Shown: positions 23,719 through 32,982 of the stretch, in pieces
Position numbering within the stretch: position 1 is the first letter of the stretch
Layout: every line of letters starts with the position of its first letter
Source: Streptomyces prunicolor NBRC 13075
GTDB lineage: Bacteria; Actinomycetota; Actinomycetes; Streptomycetales; Streptomycetaceae
Reading direction: 5' to 3'
Assembly (NCBI RefSeq): GCF_000367365.1
Contig: NZ_BARF01000051.1
Location: 124,001 to 188,000 of the forward strand
Length of the DNA: 64,000 nucleotides
Position numbers and translations under genes: made by a program
The notes under the pieces: generated by a model
Seen by the model: the letters and a program-made list of their open reading frames with translations, nothing else
What the model was told of the DNA's origin: nothing
Database searches by the model: none

Positions 23719-25593
23719 TCAGTCCTCGACCACGGACGTGTTGAGGCCCTTGTCGTAGTGGTTGCGGGCGATCTTGATGCCCGTGCTGCCGTGGAAGACG
23801 AACAGCGGGGAGGTGTACGGCGGTTCGCCCGGTGCGGCGAGGCGGCGGACCGTGTTGCCGGTGAAGGTGAAGCCGCCGACGCTCTTGGCGTTGACGACCG
23901 TCACGTCGCCGATGTCGAAGGAGTTGTGCTCGACCTTGATGTTGTGGTGCACCGGGTTCGCCGGGTCGACGACCTGGTTGGTCGGCTCCACGAAGATGAC
24001 CGGGCCGGTCGGGCGCGTGAAGGAGTTGTCGCGGATCGTGAGGTCGGCGACCGGGCCGGACTCGTACCACTGGTAGGCGTCGGCGGAGACGTAGATGCTG
24101 GCCATGGACATCGCGTCGAAGCGGTTGCCGGCGATCAGGACGGGCTTGCGGGTGGTGACCAGGATGCCGCGCGTCGGAACGTTGCGGAACGTGTTGCCGG
24201 TGATGACGACCGACGGGGTGGCCGTGATGTTCTCGACGACCGTGCCGCCGATCTCGACCCCGGCCGGGACCGGACGGTCGAACGTGACGGTCATGGTGGT
24301 CAGCGACTTGGTGTGGTCCATGCCGCTGGGCCCGTCGACCGCCGTGACCTTGGCGTGCGGGTCCGCCACCGGGGTCATCGTGCGCTTGGTGGTGAACTCG
24401 ACCTCGTCACCGGGCGCGAACTGCGGGAACCCGGCGGTCTGCGGGTGCTCGTAGGCGAGGGTGACCGTGTTCGGCCCGGGCTGCCCGACGACCTCCAGGT
24501 ACGTGCCGTGGATGTTGATCGGGTCGTCGTGCGGGCCGTCGAAGAGGCTCCGGGTGATGGAGACCTTGCCCTTGACGCCGGACATCTGCACGAAGTCGGC
24601 GAACGAGGCCGTCGACCGGCCGGACTTCGGATCGGGTGCGAAGTTCACCTTGTCGATGGAGATGTTCTCGCTCAACTGGCCGACCACACCGAAGGATTGG
24701 AGGTAGTAGGCGTTCATCGAGCGCATCGTGACGTTCTTGGACTGCCAGATGAAGGCGCCCGGTTCCGTCCGCTCGATCAGCCGCATCTGGTAGACGAGCC
24801 CGGCGTCCGTCGGCTGCGTCGCGGTGCTGTAGTCGATCCGGATCCGGCGGTCGCCGAGGTCGGTGACTGAAGAGACGTTGTTGAAGAGCGGGTTGTCCCC
24901 GCGCCAGGTCTTCTGCGCCTTGGGGTCGTGGATCTGGGTGTATTGGAGCCCGTCGACGCCTTGCCAGTACGGCTGTCCGGTGGCCGGGCTCTTCTCGCCG
25001 AGCCAGGTGATGTGTGTGCCGTTCACCTCGTACGGGCTGCCGGCCGGGATCTTCAGGACGCGGTAGGCATGCGCGTCGGCGCCGTCGGTGACACCGGCGG
25101 TGGCCACGGTCGCGTCGATGACCTCGGGCGCCGCGTAGTCGAACGAGAAGTTCTGGAAGGTCACATTGGTCGAGCGGATCGACGCGAACGCCGTCTGCAA
25201 CCCGTGGTAGACGAGCTTCGCGCCGCCGCCGTCGACGGTGACGTCGTGCATGTCCTCGATGAGGAGCCCGATCTTCTTGTCGCGGTAACGCTGGTCCGCG
25301 CCAACGGTGTTGGAGACGTACAGCTCCCGCGTCTCGGCCCGCTCGGGGTAGAGCTGGTAGGTCCCCTTCGAGAACTCGATCCTGACCGCCCGCCCGTGAT
25401 CGACGCTCTTGGCGTGCCGCAGCGCCGCGACGACAGCGGGCGTGGAGTCCGTTCGGCCGGTGGGGTCGGCTCCGTACGCGTCCACGTCGACCACCGCCAC
25501 CGGCGTCGCTCTCTGCGCCGCGGCGACAGGACCGCCGCCGCCCACGAGCAGCGCGAGCGCCACCCCGACAAACATGAACCGAGACCGAGACAT
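23719..25593 (-). CDS. Secreted beta-helix glycosidase, probable GH110 alpha-1,3-galactosidase
   Basis: 624 residues from the ATG at 25593 (GGAGGGG close upstream). A signal peptide of about 27 residues ends VAAAQRA. The mature protein opens with the pectin-lyase-type motif VDVDAYGADPTGRTDSTPAV and then shows parallel beta-helix coils rich in NVTF-NFSF, NVTMRSM, VVITGNTFRN and LTIRDNSF. The segment with KGTYQLYPER, YVSNTVGAD and a DGPHDDPINIHGTYL carboxylate cluster matches my recollection of GH110 enzymes, which remove terminal alpha-1,3-linked galactose. It is preceded by a LacI-type regulator in the same direction and an outward-facing second glycosidase, so a galactoside-scavenging locus is likely. 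Confidence 0.75.
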   Translation of the reverse strand: MSRSRFMFVGVALALLVGGGGPVAAAQRATPVAVVDVDAYGADPTGRTDSTPAVVAALRHAKSVDHGRAVRIEFSKGTYQLYPERAETRELYVSNTVGADQRYRDKKIGLLIEDMHDVTVDGGGAKLVYHGLQTAFASIRSTNVTFQNFSFDYAAPEVIDATVATAGVTDGADAHAYRVLKIPAGSPYEVNGTHITWLGEKSPATGQPYWQGVDGLQYTQIHDPKAQKTWRGDNPLFNNVSSVTDLGDRRIRIDYSTATQPTDAGLVYQMRLIERTEPGAFIWQSKNVTMRSMNAYYLQSFGVVGQLSENISIDKVNFAPDPKSGRSTASFADFVQMSGVKGKVSITRSLFDGPHDDPINIHGTYLEVVGQPGPNTVTLAYEHPQTAGFPQFAPGDEVEFTTKRTMTPVADPHAKVTAVDGPSGMDHTKSLTTMTVTFDRPVPAGVEIGGTVVENITATPSVVITGNTFRNVPTRGILVTTRKPVLIAGNRFDAMSMASIYVSADAYQWYESGPVADLTIRDNSFTRPTGPVIFVEPTNQVVDPANPVHHNIKVEHNSFDIGDVTVVNAKSVGGFTFTGNTVRRLAAPGEPPYTSPLFVFHGSTGIKIARNHYDKGLNTSVVED

Positions 25594-25673
25594 AGCCCCT
25601 CCGGAGCATTCATGATGCACGACCATGAGTCGCGAAACACCCGATGAATAGGGGGAGTTTCCGCCGATCGCCC

Positions 25674-25710
25674 GGTCGGATCTCCGACTGGAGTGTCCTT
25701 AGATCCGACC
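25674..25710. promoter_or_regulatory. 10-bp inverted repeat between lacI-type gene and GH110 gene
   Basis: GGTCGGATCT at 25674-25683 and its exact complement AGATCCGACC at 25701-25710 flank a 17-nt spacer. A shorter palindrome, GTCGGA-TC-TCCGAC, sits at 25675-25688. It may be a terminator for the regulator gene or an operator for the GH110 gene; the sequence alone does not decide. Confidence 0.5.
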
Positions 25711-25765
25711 TCTAGGTCAATGGTCTGGACGAGCAAGGGGAGCCCGGCTCATGCCCTCCGCTGCC

Positions 25766-26761
25766 TCACGCCTTCGGCGCCCCCGTGCTCGCGCGGATCA
25801 CCAGCTCGGGATCGAAGAGGAGTTCACCGACGGGGACGTCACGGTTGCCGACCAGGGCGAGGACACTGCGGCCCGCTTCCGAGGCCAGCCGGTCGGCCGG
25901 CTGGCGGACCGTGGTCAGCGGCGGATCGACGAAGTCCATGATCATGGAACCGTCGTAGCCGACCACCGACACATCACCCGGAACGTCGTACCCCTGTCGC
26001 CGCGCGCCCCGGATCGCGCCCAGCGCCATGTAGTCGCTCGCCGCGACGATCGCCGTGGCCCCGCGCCCGAGGAGCGAGATCGCGGCGGACTGGCCGCCCT
26101 CGACGGTGTAGGACTGCCGGACCACCCACTGCTCCGGGTCCTCGACACCGCGCTTGGCGAGCGAGGCGACGAAGCCGCTGACGCGGCGGTCGGCGGGGCG
26201 GTTGCCGAGCGGGCCCGACGCCATGCCGATACGGCGGTGGCTGAGCCGGTGCAGATGGTCGACGGCGAGTTCGGCGGCGAGCAGGTCGTCGGTGGAGAAG
26301 ACCGGCGCCTCGCTCGCACCCTCGAACCGGCCGTTGATCCCGACGAACGGGATCCTGCGGGACCGCAGCAGTTCGTACGCCGAAGGGTCCGCGCCCTCAA
26401 GGGTGTTGCTCGCCGAGAGGAACACCACGGCGGCGACGCCCCGGTCGGCGAGCGAGGTCACGAAGTCCAACTCCTGTACCCCGCCCGGGAAGCACGGGCA
26501 CAGGACCGTCTTCAGACCGTGCGGGGCGAGCACGGACTCGATCCGCTCGGCGACATCGGCGAAGAACGGGTTGGAGACCAACTCGGTGACCACCGCGACG
26601 AGTTGACCCCGGGTCTGCCGCTCGTACCCCAGGTCCGCCATCGCCTGCTCGACCGCCTCACGGGTCTTGCGGGACACGCCCTGACGCCGGTTGATGACCC
26701 GGCTGACCGTGGCCTCGCTCACCCGCGCCCGCTCCGCGACCTCGGTGATGCCGACCTTCAT
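25766..26761 (-). CDS. LacI-family transcriptional regulator
   Basis: 331 residues from the ATG at 26761 (AAGGGA upstream). N-terminal HTH: ITEVAERARVSEATVSRVIN with the hinge region RQGVSRKTREAVEQAMADLGYER. The C-terminal part is a periplasmic-binding-protein-like sugar sensor ending DPELVIRAST. The gene lies between two secreted glycosidase genes. A perfect 6-2-6 palindrome 35 bp upstream of its own start is the obvious operator candidate, implying autoregulation and control of the divergent glycosidase. Inducer unknown, plausibly a galactoside. Confidence 0.93.
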   Translation of the reverse strand: MKVGITEVAERARVSEATVSRVINRRQGVSRKTREAVEQAMADLGYERQTRGQLVAVVTELVSNPFFADVAERIESVLAPHGLKTVLCPCFPGGVQELDFVTSLADRGVAAVVFLSASNTLEGADPSAYELLRSRRIPFVGINGRFEGASEAPVFSTDDLLAAELAVDHLHRLSHRRIGMASGPLGNRPADRRVSGFVASLAKRGVEDPEQWVVRQSYTVEGGQSAAISLLGRGATAIVAASDYMALGAIRGARRQGYDVPGDVSVVGYDGSMIMDFVDPPLTTVRQPADRLASEAGRSVLALVGNRDVPVGELLFDPELVIRASTGAPKA

Positions 26762-26795
26762 ACGGTTCCCTTCGAGCCTGACTTGCAAGAAGCCG

Positions 26796-26809
26796 CTGAA
26801 AACTTTCAG
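26796..26809. promoter_or_regulatory. Probable LacI-type operator
   Basis: CTGAAAACTTTCAG has perfect 6-bp arms around a 2-nt centre, the usual geometry for LacI-family sites, and lies in the divergent promoter 35 bp upstream of the regulator start and 146 bp upstream of the glycosidase start. Confidence 0.65.
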
Positions 26810-26954
26810 TACATCCTGCCGTGCAAAGTAGCAGCAGAAGTGCGTGTCTTCCATGTTTCTCTCGCATGACCATTGAATCGCCACTTCCGCCCCTGCTAGC
26901 TTTCCGGCCACCACGCGGCCCCCACCCCGCAGTGACCGAAGACCGGGAGATCCG

Positions 26955-28913
26955 ATGAAGCCCTCAAGGCTCATGCTGCTCACCGCTGTTGCCCTGCTCG
27001 CCCCGATGGCTCCCGCTCTGTCGGCCACCGCGTCCGCCGCCCCCAGCCCCCAACTCGCCATCCCGGACCCGGGGTTCGAGAACGGCGGGACGGGCTGGAC
27101 CTTCACCTCGGGGGCCGGCGTCGGCACCGGCAACAGGCATGGCGGCGAACGCTTCCTCTACCTCGACGCCGGAGCCGGTAAGAGCGCCCAGCTGACCATC
27201 GTCGCGCCCGGGAACGGGAGTTACGACTTCTCCGCGTGGATCGGCAGCGCCGGCACCGGCGGCACGTACACGATCCGGCGCAACGGCGAGACCGTCCAGA
27301 CGATCACGCTGCCGCAGCACCCCGGCTACGCCCGGTACACCATCAGCGACGTCGCGCTGAGGACCGGCGACCGGCTCCAGATCGAGTTCGGCTCCGGCAG
27401 CGCCTGGGTCAACGCCGACGACCTGATGATCTCGCCCGCCGCGTCCGCCGACCCGAAGGTGACCTCGTCCGACCCCGAGGTCGTCGCGATGTTCGACTGG
27501 GCCCAGAAGAAGGCCAACAGCTGGGTCCAACTCCCGGGCACCGTAGGCCCGGTGAACGTCGACGAGTACCAGACCGGCGGCACCGGCAGCGCGACGTACG
27601 AGCCCACCTACTGGGCCGGATACGCCAACCGCAGCGCCTACTACTCCCGAGACATGACCCACCAGCTCGCCGGCGCCCACCTCATCGGGCTCGACGCCGA
27701 GAACGAGACGATGCTCCGCTCGTACGCGGCGTCGGCCACCGCCGAGCACAAGTACTTCCCGGTGTGGTCCCTCAACTTCGACGCGAAGACCTACCTGAGC
27801 ATCGACTACAAGAGCCCGGACAATTTCGTCCGCGAGGTGCCGGCCACCTTCGAACTCGTCGAGAAGGCGGCCCAGGCGTATCTCTGGACCGGCGACCGCA
27901 GATACGTCGACGACCCGGTGCTGTGGGATTTCTACCGGCACGCCACCGAGCAGTTCATCGACCTGCACAACTCCGCCAAGGACAACGGCAAGGTGAAGGT
28001 CGCCGAGGGCACGGGCCAGGGCATCTTCCAGGGCGCCGCCAGCTACAACGAGCAGGACGGCGACGGTCTCGCCGAGGCCGGGGACGGCATCGCCTCCGAG
28101 TACCAGGCATACCTGGCGATGGCGGTCCTCGCCCGCGGCAAGGGCGACACCAGACTCGCCAAGACGTACGACAAGCGCGCCGCCGACCTGAAGACGTACT
28201 TCAACGACGACTGGAGCGGCACCGGCAGCGGCGCCGACATGGTCCGCGCGTACACGACCTCCGGCACCCCGGTCACCGGCTGGGGCAAGGAGAACAGCGT
28301 CTTCATGCCGATGAAGCAGATCATCGACCCCGGCCCGCGCAACGACGCCTACCTCGACTACATCCAGGCGCAGGAGCTGGGCCCGGACGGCTCGCCCAAC
28401 ATCGAGTCCACGACCTACCTGCCCGACATGTTCTTCAAGAACAACCGCGCCGACACCGCCTGGCAGTGGATGAAGAAGATCTACGGCGAGCGGGAGATCC
28501 AGCACATCAACTCCAGCCAGGGCCCCAACGGCGACTACCCCGAGGTGTCGTTCACCCTGGTCAGCCAGACCGTCCAGGGCCTGATGGGCATCACCCCGGA
28601 CGCACCCGACCACAAGGTGACCACCCAGTCACAGCTCCCGTCCGGCATGAAGTGGCTCCAGGCGGCCGACGTCCCCATCGGCACGGGTACGGTCACCGTC
28701 CGCCACGACGGCGCGACCAAGACCACCCTGACGAACAACTCCCGCAAGGGCTCCTACAGTTGGGAGGCCCGCTTCCCCGGCGTCCACAAGAAGATCAAGG
28801 TCAACGGCGTCCAGCAGCATGTACGCACCAAGACGGTCAACGGCGTGACCTACACCTACGCGACGCCGACGGTACGGGCGGGGGCGACGGCGGTCGTGCA
28901 GGTGACCGACTGA
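26955..28913 (+). CDS. Secreted (alpha/alpha)6-type glycosidase-like protein with N-terminal carbohydrate-binding module
   Basis: 652 residues; the ATG follows GGGAG. A signal peptide of about 29 residues ends SATASAA. Residues 35-160 look like a galactose-binding beta-sandwich (DPGFENGGTGWTF..., IEFGSGSAWVNADDLMISP). The catalytic-sized region (about 170-560) is helical with Trp/Tyr/Asp clusters such as YWAGYANRSAYYSRDMTHQ, NEQDGDGLAEAGDG and FMPMKQI, as in six-hairpin glycosidases. The C-terminus (about 565-652) is beta-rich and Thr-rich. I do not recognise the exact family. Divergent from the LacI gene, it is probably induced with the GH110 enzyme. Confidence 0.65.
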   Translation: MKPSRLMLLTAVALLAPMAPALSATASAAPSPQLAIPDPGFENGGTGWTFTSGAGVGTGNRHGGERFLYLDAGAGKSAQLTIVAPGNGSYDFSAWIGSAGTGGTYTIRRNGETVQTITLPQHPGYARYTISDVALRTGDRLQIEFGSGSAWVNADDLMISPAASADPKVTSSDPEVVAMFDWAQKKANSWVQLPGTVGPVNVDEYQTGGTGSATYEPTYWAGYANRSAYYSRDMTHQLAGAHLIGLDAENETMLRSYAASATAEHKYFPVWSLNFDAKTYLSIDYKSPDNFVREVPATFELVEKAAQAYLWTGDRRYVDDPVLWDFYRHATEQFIDLHNSAKDNGKVKVAEGTGQGIFQGAASYNEQDGDGLAEAGDGIASEYQAYLAMAVLARGKGDTRLAKTYDKRAADLKTYFNDDWSGTGSGADMVRAYTTSGTPVTGWGKENSVFMPMKQIIDPGPRNDAYLDYIQAQELGPDGSPNIESTTYLPDMFFKNNRADTAWQWMKKIYGEREIQHINSSQGPNGDYPEVSFTLVSQTVQGLMGITPDAPDHKVTTQSQLPSGMKWLQAADVPIGTGTVTVRHDGATKTTLTNNSRKGSYSWEARFPGVHKKIKVNGVQQHVRTKTVNGVTYTYATPTVRAGATAVVQVTD

Positions 28914-28926
28914 CGCGAACACCGGC

Positions 28927-30975
28927 TCACCGAGGGCTCCGTAGCGCGACGGCGAGATCGTCGAGGTGCTGCGCGACCGGGCCCAGGGTGAGCAGGCCGC
29001 TGCCCGCCCCGGCCAACTCCGCCGCGGCGGGCGTCAGTTCGGCGAGAGCGCGCTCCATCGTGCCCCGGTCGCCCACGGTGAGAGCCGCGCGGGCGGCCAG
29101 GCACCACAGGGCCTCGAAGAGGAGATCGCGGGGCGGGTCCGGGAGCGAACTCAGCGCCACCCGGGCCTCGGTGGGACGGTCGTGGGCCAGCAGCACCAGC
29201 GGGCGGGCCCACGGTTCGTACGGTCCCCAGTCGATGTGCTCGTCGGTCTGGGCGGGCTGCCCGCTCCGCAGCCGCAGGCACAACAGGGCCAGCGGCAGCA
29301 GCCCGCGTTCCAGCCCTGGCATGCAGGCTCCGTCCAGGCGAAGTGCCGCGTCCTGGTAGGCGGTTGCCACCTCGGCGGGATGCGGACTGCCGGTCGCGGT
29401 GAGCCGTAGGACCCGGTACCACTGGGTGAACACGCCCACCAGCGGCAGTTCATGACGGTCCGCCAGCCGGTCCGCCGCCGTCGCGTGAGCGTCGGCTCCG
29501 GTGAAGTCCGCGAGGGCGCTGCGGGACTGGAGCCGTACGAGATGCCCGAGCACCTCGTAGGTGACCATGCCGTGCCGGGCGGACAGGGCGACCAACTCGG
29601 CGCCGATCTCGTCCCGTTGCGGGGCCAGGCCCGCGCGGTGGAAGGTCTGCATGAACGTGCCGTTGAGGGCGAAGGCCAGGAGCGCGGGGCCGTTCAGTCT
29701 GCGGGCAATCTCCTCCGCCTGGCGGGCGGCCTGGAGTCCACGTGCGGAGCGGGTTCCGCGTGACTCCAGGGCGATCGTGGCCAACAGGCGGGCCCGTGAG
29801 GTGAGTTGGGCGTCCGGCGGGAGTGCGGCCAGGGTGTGCTCGGCCGCGGCCACCGTGTCCGCCGCCTGGTGCGGGTCGTCGACGCGGGTCCAGATCGCCG
29901 GGACGTCGTAGCCGCCGATCACGCGGGCGGTGAGTTCCGGGTCGCCCAGTTCCCGCGCCGCCGTGATGGCGGCGAGGCGGTGTCTGCGGGCCGCTTCCAG
30001 GCCGTCGCCTCCGGTCACCGCGAGGTCGCGGAGCAGGCCGACTGTCGATTCCAGGCGGGCACGGGCGCCGGATGCGACGGTTCGGTCGTAGGCAGCGGTT
30101 GCTTCGGCCCATACGCGATCGGCTGGACCGCTCGGATCCGACACGGGGGTGAGGTGCGGGGCATGGGCGAGTGACGGCGGATGGTCGATGTGCGGGCCGG
30201 AGTCCAGATGCGCCGCATGATCCAGGATGTCCGCCTCCAGGCGGCGCAGCGTCGGGCCCGGGTCCGCTCCGAGTTGGTCTACGAGGAGGGCGCGCGCCCG
30301 GCGCAGTACCGCGAGCGCGTCGCCCTGGCGGCCGGTGCGGTAGAGGGCCAGGGCCAGCAGGCGCCAGGCGTCCTCGCGCCACGGGTGTTCGGCGACGTGG
30401 GCGTCCAGGTCGGGGATCGCCACGGCGGCCCGGCCCAGGGCGAGTTGGGTCTCGGCCCGGCGCTCGGCGGCGTGCAGTCGGAGTTCGGCGAGCCGGGAGC
30501 GTTCCGCGCGGGCCCAGGCTTCGTCGCCGAAGTCGGCGTAGGCCGGGCCCCGCCACCAACTCAGCGCCTCCTCCAGCCGGTTGAGCGCATCCGGGGCCGG
30601 CAGGGTCGCGGCGTCGGTCACCGCCCGCTCGAACCGCCAGGCGTCCACGGCCCCGGGCCCGGCGCGCAGCGCGTACCCCGGGCCCTCGGTGACCAGCAGC
30701 CGGGCCGGAGTTCGCGGCGGGCGCTCCGGTTCCAGGGCCCGGCGCAGCGCGGCCACGAAGGTGCGGACCGCGCCCACCGCGTCGGCGGGCGGCTCCGCAT
30801 GGGCCGCCTGATCCGCCCACAGATCCTCGACCAGACGCGCGACCGGTACGACGCGGCGCCGGGCGACCAGCAGTCGGGCCAGCACGGCACGGTGTCGCGG
30901 GCCCTTCAGGGCGATCGTGTCCCCGGTGCCGTCCCAGGCCGCGACCGGCCCCAGCACACCGAACGCGACCTCCAT
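28927..30975 (-). CDS. AfsR/SARP-type transcriptional regulator with BTAD and helical repeat C-terminus
   Basis: 682 residues from the ATG at 30975 (AAAGGGTGG upstream); an ATG eight codons earlier is also in frame. The N-terminal ~95 residues are an OmpR-like winged helix (FGVLGPVAAW, LKGPRHRAVLARLL, PVARLVEDLW). The next ~150 are the bacterial transcriptional activation domain (LRLHAAERRAETQLALGR, HPWREDAWRLLALALYRTGRQGDAL). The remaining ~400 residues are Ala/Leu-rich helices resembling TPR repeats, without a Walker motif, so this is not a full AfsR with an NB-ARC ATPase. A His-rich linker (HLDSGPHIDHPP) separates the parts. Divergent from an alpha/beta hydrolase; target genes unknown. Confidence 0.88.
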   Translation of the reverse strand: MEVAFGVLGPVAAWDGTGDTIALKGPRHRAVLARLLVARRRVVPVARLVEDLWADQAAHAEPPADAVGAVRTFVAALRRALEPERPPRTPARLLVTEGPGYALRAGPGAVDAWRFERAVTDAATLPAPDALNRLEEALSWWRGPAYADFGDEAWARAERSRLAELRLHAAERRAETQLALGRAAVAIPDLDAHVAEHPWREDAWRLLALALYRTGRQGDALAVLRRARALLVDQLGADPGPTLRRLEADILDHAAHLDSGPHIDHPPSLAHAPHLTPVSDPSGPADRVWAEATAAYDRTVASGARARLESTVGLLRDLAVTGGDGLEAARRHRLAAITAARELGDPELTARVIGGYDVPAIWTRVDDPHQAADTVAAAEHTLAALPPDAQLTSRARLLATIALESRGTRSARGLQAARQAEEIARRLNGPALLAFALNGTFMQTFHRAGLAPQRDEIGAELVALSARHGMVTYEVLGHLVRLQSRSALADFTGADAHATAADRLADRHELPLVGVFTQWYRVLRLTATGSPHPAEVATAYQDAALRLDGACMPGLERGLLPLALLCLRLRSGQPAQTDEHIDWGPYEPWARPLVLLAHDRPTEARVALSSLPDPPRDLLFEALWCLAARAALTVGDRGTMERALAELTPAAAELAGAGSGLLTLGPVAQHLDDLAVALRSPR

Positions 30976-31060
30976 CGCCGACCACCCTTTCCGGGGCATC
31001 GCCCCAGGTCACCGTAGCGCGCTCATTCGTTGCTCATCGGCGCGCGGCAGGCTCGACGGC

Positions 31061-31939
31061 ATGTCAACGACCATCCCCGGCTTCACCTACCACCGTGTCC
31101 CCGTCGCGGACGGAGTCTCCCTGAACGCGGCTGTGTCCGGCTCCGGGAGCCCGATCGTGCTGCTGCACGGCTTCCCGCAGACCCATCTCATGTGGCGCCA
31201 CGTCGCCGCCGACCTCGCGGCCGACCACACGGTGATCTGCCCCGACCTGCGCGGCTACGGCGCGAGCGACAAGCCCGCCGAGACCGACGGCTCCGGCTAC
31301 GCCAAGCGCACCATGGCCGCGGATGTCGTCGCCCTCGCCCACGCGCTCGGCCACGACCGTTTCGCGCTCGCCGGGCACGACCGCGGCGCGCTGGTCGCCT
31401 TCCGGGCCGGACTCGACCATCCCGGCACGATCACCCACCTCGCCTGCCTCGACGTACTCCCCACCCTGGACATGTGGGACGTGCTGCACGGCGTCACCGC
31501 CGCCGTCGGCTTCCACCTCTACCTGATGGCCCAACCGCCGGGCCTGCCCGAGGAGTTGATCGCCGCCGCGCCCGACGGGTTCTTCGGCCACTTCCTCGAC
31601 CTCTGGACGAACGACCCGTCCGCGATCCCCGCCGACCTCCGCGCCGCCTACCTCGACGCCTGCCGCGCCGCGGTCCCCTCGATCGTGGCCGACTACCGCG
31701 CCTCCGCCGGTATCGACGTCACCCACGACCGGGTCGACCGCGACACCGGCAACCGGCTGCGGATGCCCGTCGCCGTCCTCCAGCAGGACTGGGGCGCCGC
31801 GCTCGGCTTCGACGCGGCGGCACTGTGGAGCGCCTGGGCACCGGACCTGCGGCACGCGACCGTGACCTGCGGTCACTTCATGGCGGAGGAGGACCCGGCC
31901 GTCGTGGCGAAGACACTGCGGGAGTTGCTCGCGGGATGA
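31061..31939 (+). CDS. Alpha/beta-hydrolase, haloacetate-dehalogenase/epoxide-hydrolase type
   Basis: 292 residues from ATG 31061. The oxyanion-hole segment LLHGFPQTHLMWRHVAADLA is followed by CPDLRGYGASDKP and the nucleophile elbow AGHDRGALVAFR, in which Asp rather than Ser is the nucleophile. The catalytic His is in TCGHFMAEEDP. Asp nucleophile plus HGFPQ is the pattern of fluoroacetate dehalogenases and soluble epoxide hydrolases. Substrate cannot be told. The gene faces away from the SARP-type regulator across 85 bp and may be under its control. Its stop is 2 nt from the end of the convergent next gene. Confidence 0.88.
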   Translation: MSTTIPGFTYHRVPVADGVSLNAAVSGSGSPIVLLHGFPQTHLMWRHVAADLAADHTVICPDLRGYGASDKPAETDGSGYAKRTMAADVVALAHALGHDRFALAGHDRGALVAFRAGLDHPGTITHLACLDVLPTLDMWDVLHGVTAAVGFHLYLMAQPPGLPEELIAAAPDGFFGHFLDLWTNDPSAIPADLRAAYLDACRAAVPSIVADYRASAGIDVTHDRVDRDTGNRLRMPVAVLQQDWGAALGFDAAALWSAWAPDLRHATVTCGHFMAEEDPAVVAKTLRELLAG

Positions 31940-31940
31940 G

Positions 31941-32762
31941 TCAGTGGGCCGCGTCCGGTTCCTGCGCGGTCACCGTGAAGTCGACGTCCTCACCGACCGC
32001 CGACACCCCGTTGAACGCGGCGCTCGCGTGCAGCCGGTTGGCGCCGGCCGGCAGCGGGGTGTCCGGCGTGCACGACCAGGTGCCGTCGATGCGGGCGACA
32101 CCCGCGCACACCTTGTGCTCGGCGGCGTCCACGACACTCACCCGCGCCCCCGGATAGGAGAACCCGGCGAGCCGCGCCGCGCCGGACACGAAGGTGCCGC
32201 CCGCCGGTTCGGTCAGCGTCGGCCCGGGCATGCCGACGGTCACGGCGCAACTGCCGGACGCCCGGCGCGCTCCACCCGCGTCGGTCAGCACGACGGCGCA
32301 CCCGGGCAGCCGCGTCCCCGGCACCGCCCGTTCGTCCACGGTGAGGACGAACGGATAGCCGCCGTCCTTCCACGAACCGGAAGCCGAGTCGCGCACATAC
32401 GTGTACGAGCCGCTCGTACCGTCGGCGGTCACCGAGCCCTGGAACCCCCCGGCGTCGGCGAGCGGCGTCTCCGTGACCCGGGCCCCGACGGGCGCGGTCA
32501 GCCGCAGCGAGGACCCGGCCGGCAGGGCGGCACCCTTGTACCCGCTGATCCGCACCAGCCCGGACCGCCCCGGCACGATGGTCGCCCCACCGCCCAGCGC
32601 CCGAGCGGAGGCCTCCCAGGAGTCGGTGCGGAGCGGCGCGGCGGCGGCGACTCCGGGCGGGAGGAGCGCCGTACCGGCGACGAGCGCGGCGGTCAGGAGG
32701 ACCAGCCGCCGTCGAAGGGGCGTCGGCGACGAGGGTTTGCGGGGGAACACGCGGTCGGTCAT
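31941..32762 (-). CDS. Secreted protein with Ig-like repeats, function unknown
   Basis: 273 residues from ATG 32762 (GGAG at 7 nt). The N-terminus is basic (FPRKPSSPTPLRRR) followed by a hydrophobic stretch and a cleavage site near VAAAAPL, a Sec signal peptide. The mature part is beta-rich and Gly/Thr-rich, with two similar Ig-like stretches (VGARVTETPLADAGGFQGSV and SYPGARVSVVDAAEHKVCAG). Four Cys residues could form two disulfides (PGCAVVL/GSCAVTV and KVCAG/WSCTPD). No catalytic motif is visible. Probably a wall-associated or extracellular binding protein. Confidence 0.75.
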   Translation of the reverse strand: MTDRVFPRKPSSPTPLRRRLVLLTAALVAGTALLPPGVAAAAPLRTDSWEASARALGGGATIVPGRSGLVRISGYKGAALPAGSSLRLTAPVGARVTETPLADAGGFQGSVTADGTSGSYTYVRDSASGSWKDGGYPFVLTVDERAVPGTRLPGCAVVLTDAGGARRASGSCAVTVGMPGPTLTEPAGGTFVSGAARLAGFSYPGARVSVVDAAEHKVCAGVARIDGTWSCTPDTPLPAGANRLHASAAFNGVSAVGEDVDFTVTAQEPDAAH

Positions 32763-32970
32763 CGGGAGTCTCCGAGGGTCGTCTCGTCCGGGGTGCTGGT
32801 CGGGGCATCTCCCACCCCACACGCCCCACCGGCCTCGGCGAAAGGCGGGATGGGCGAACGGGTGAACGCGGGCGGGCTTGCGCACCCCGGCGCCCCGGAC
32901 AGACCGGGGTGAATCCCGTCGGCTCGTCCGGAACAGAGCGAACATGCATGCGTACGGCCCTCCACCCGCC

Positions 32971-32976
32971 TACGCT
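32971..32976 (+). promoter_or_regulatory. -10 hexamer of a leaderless-type promoter
   Basis: TACGCT is 6 nt upstream of the GTG at 32983 and has no ribosome site after it. It decides the start of the next gene. Confidence 0.6.
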
Positions 32977-32982
32977 CAGGCC

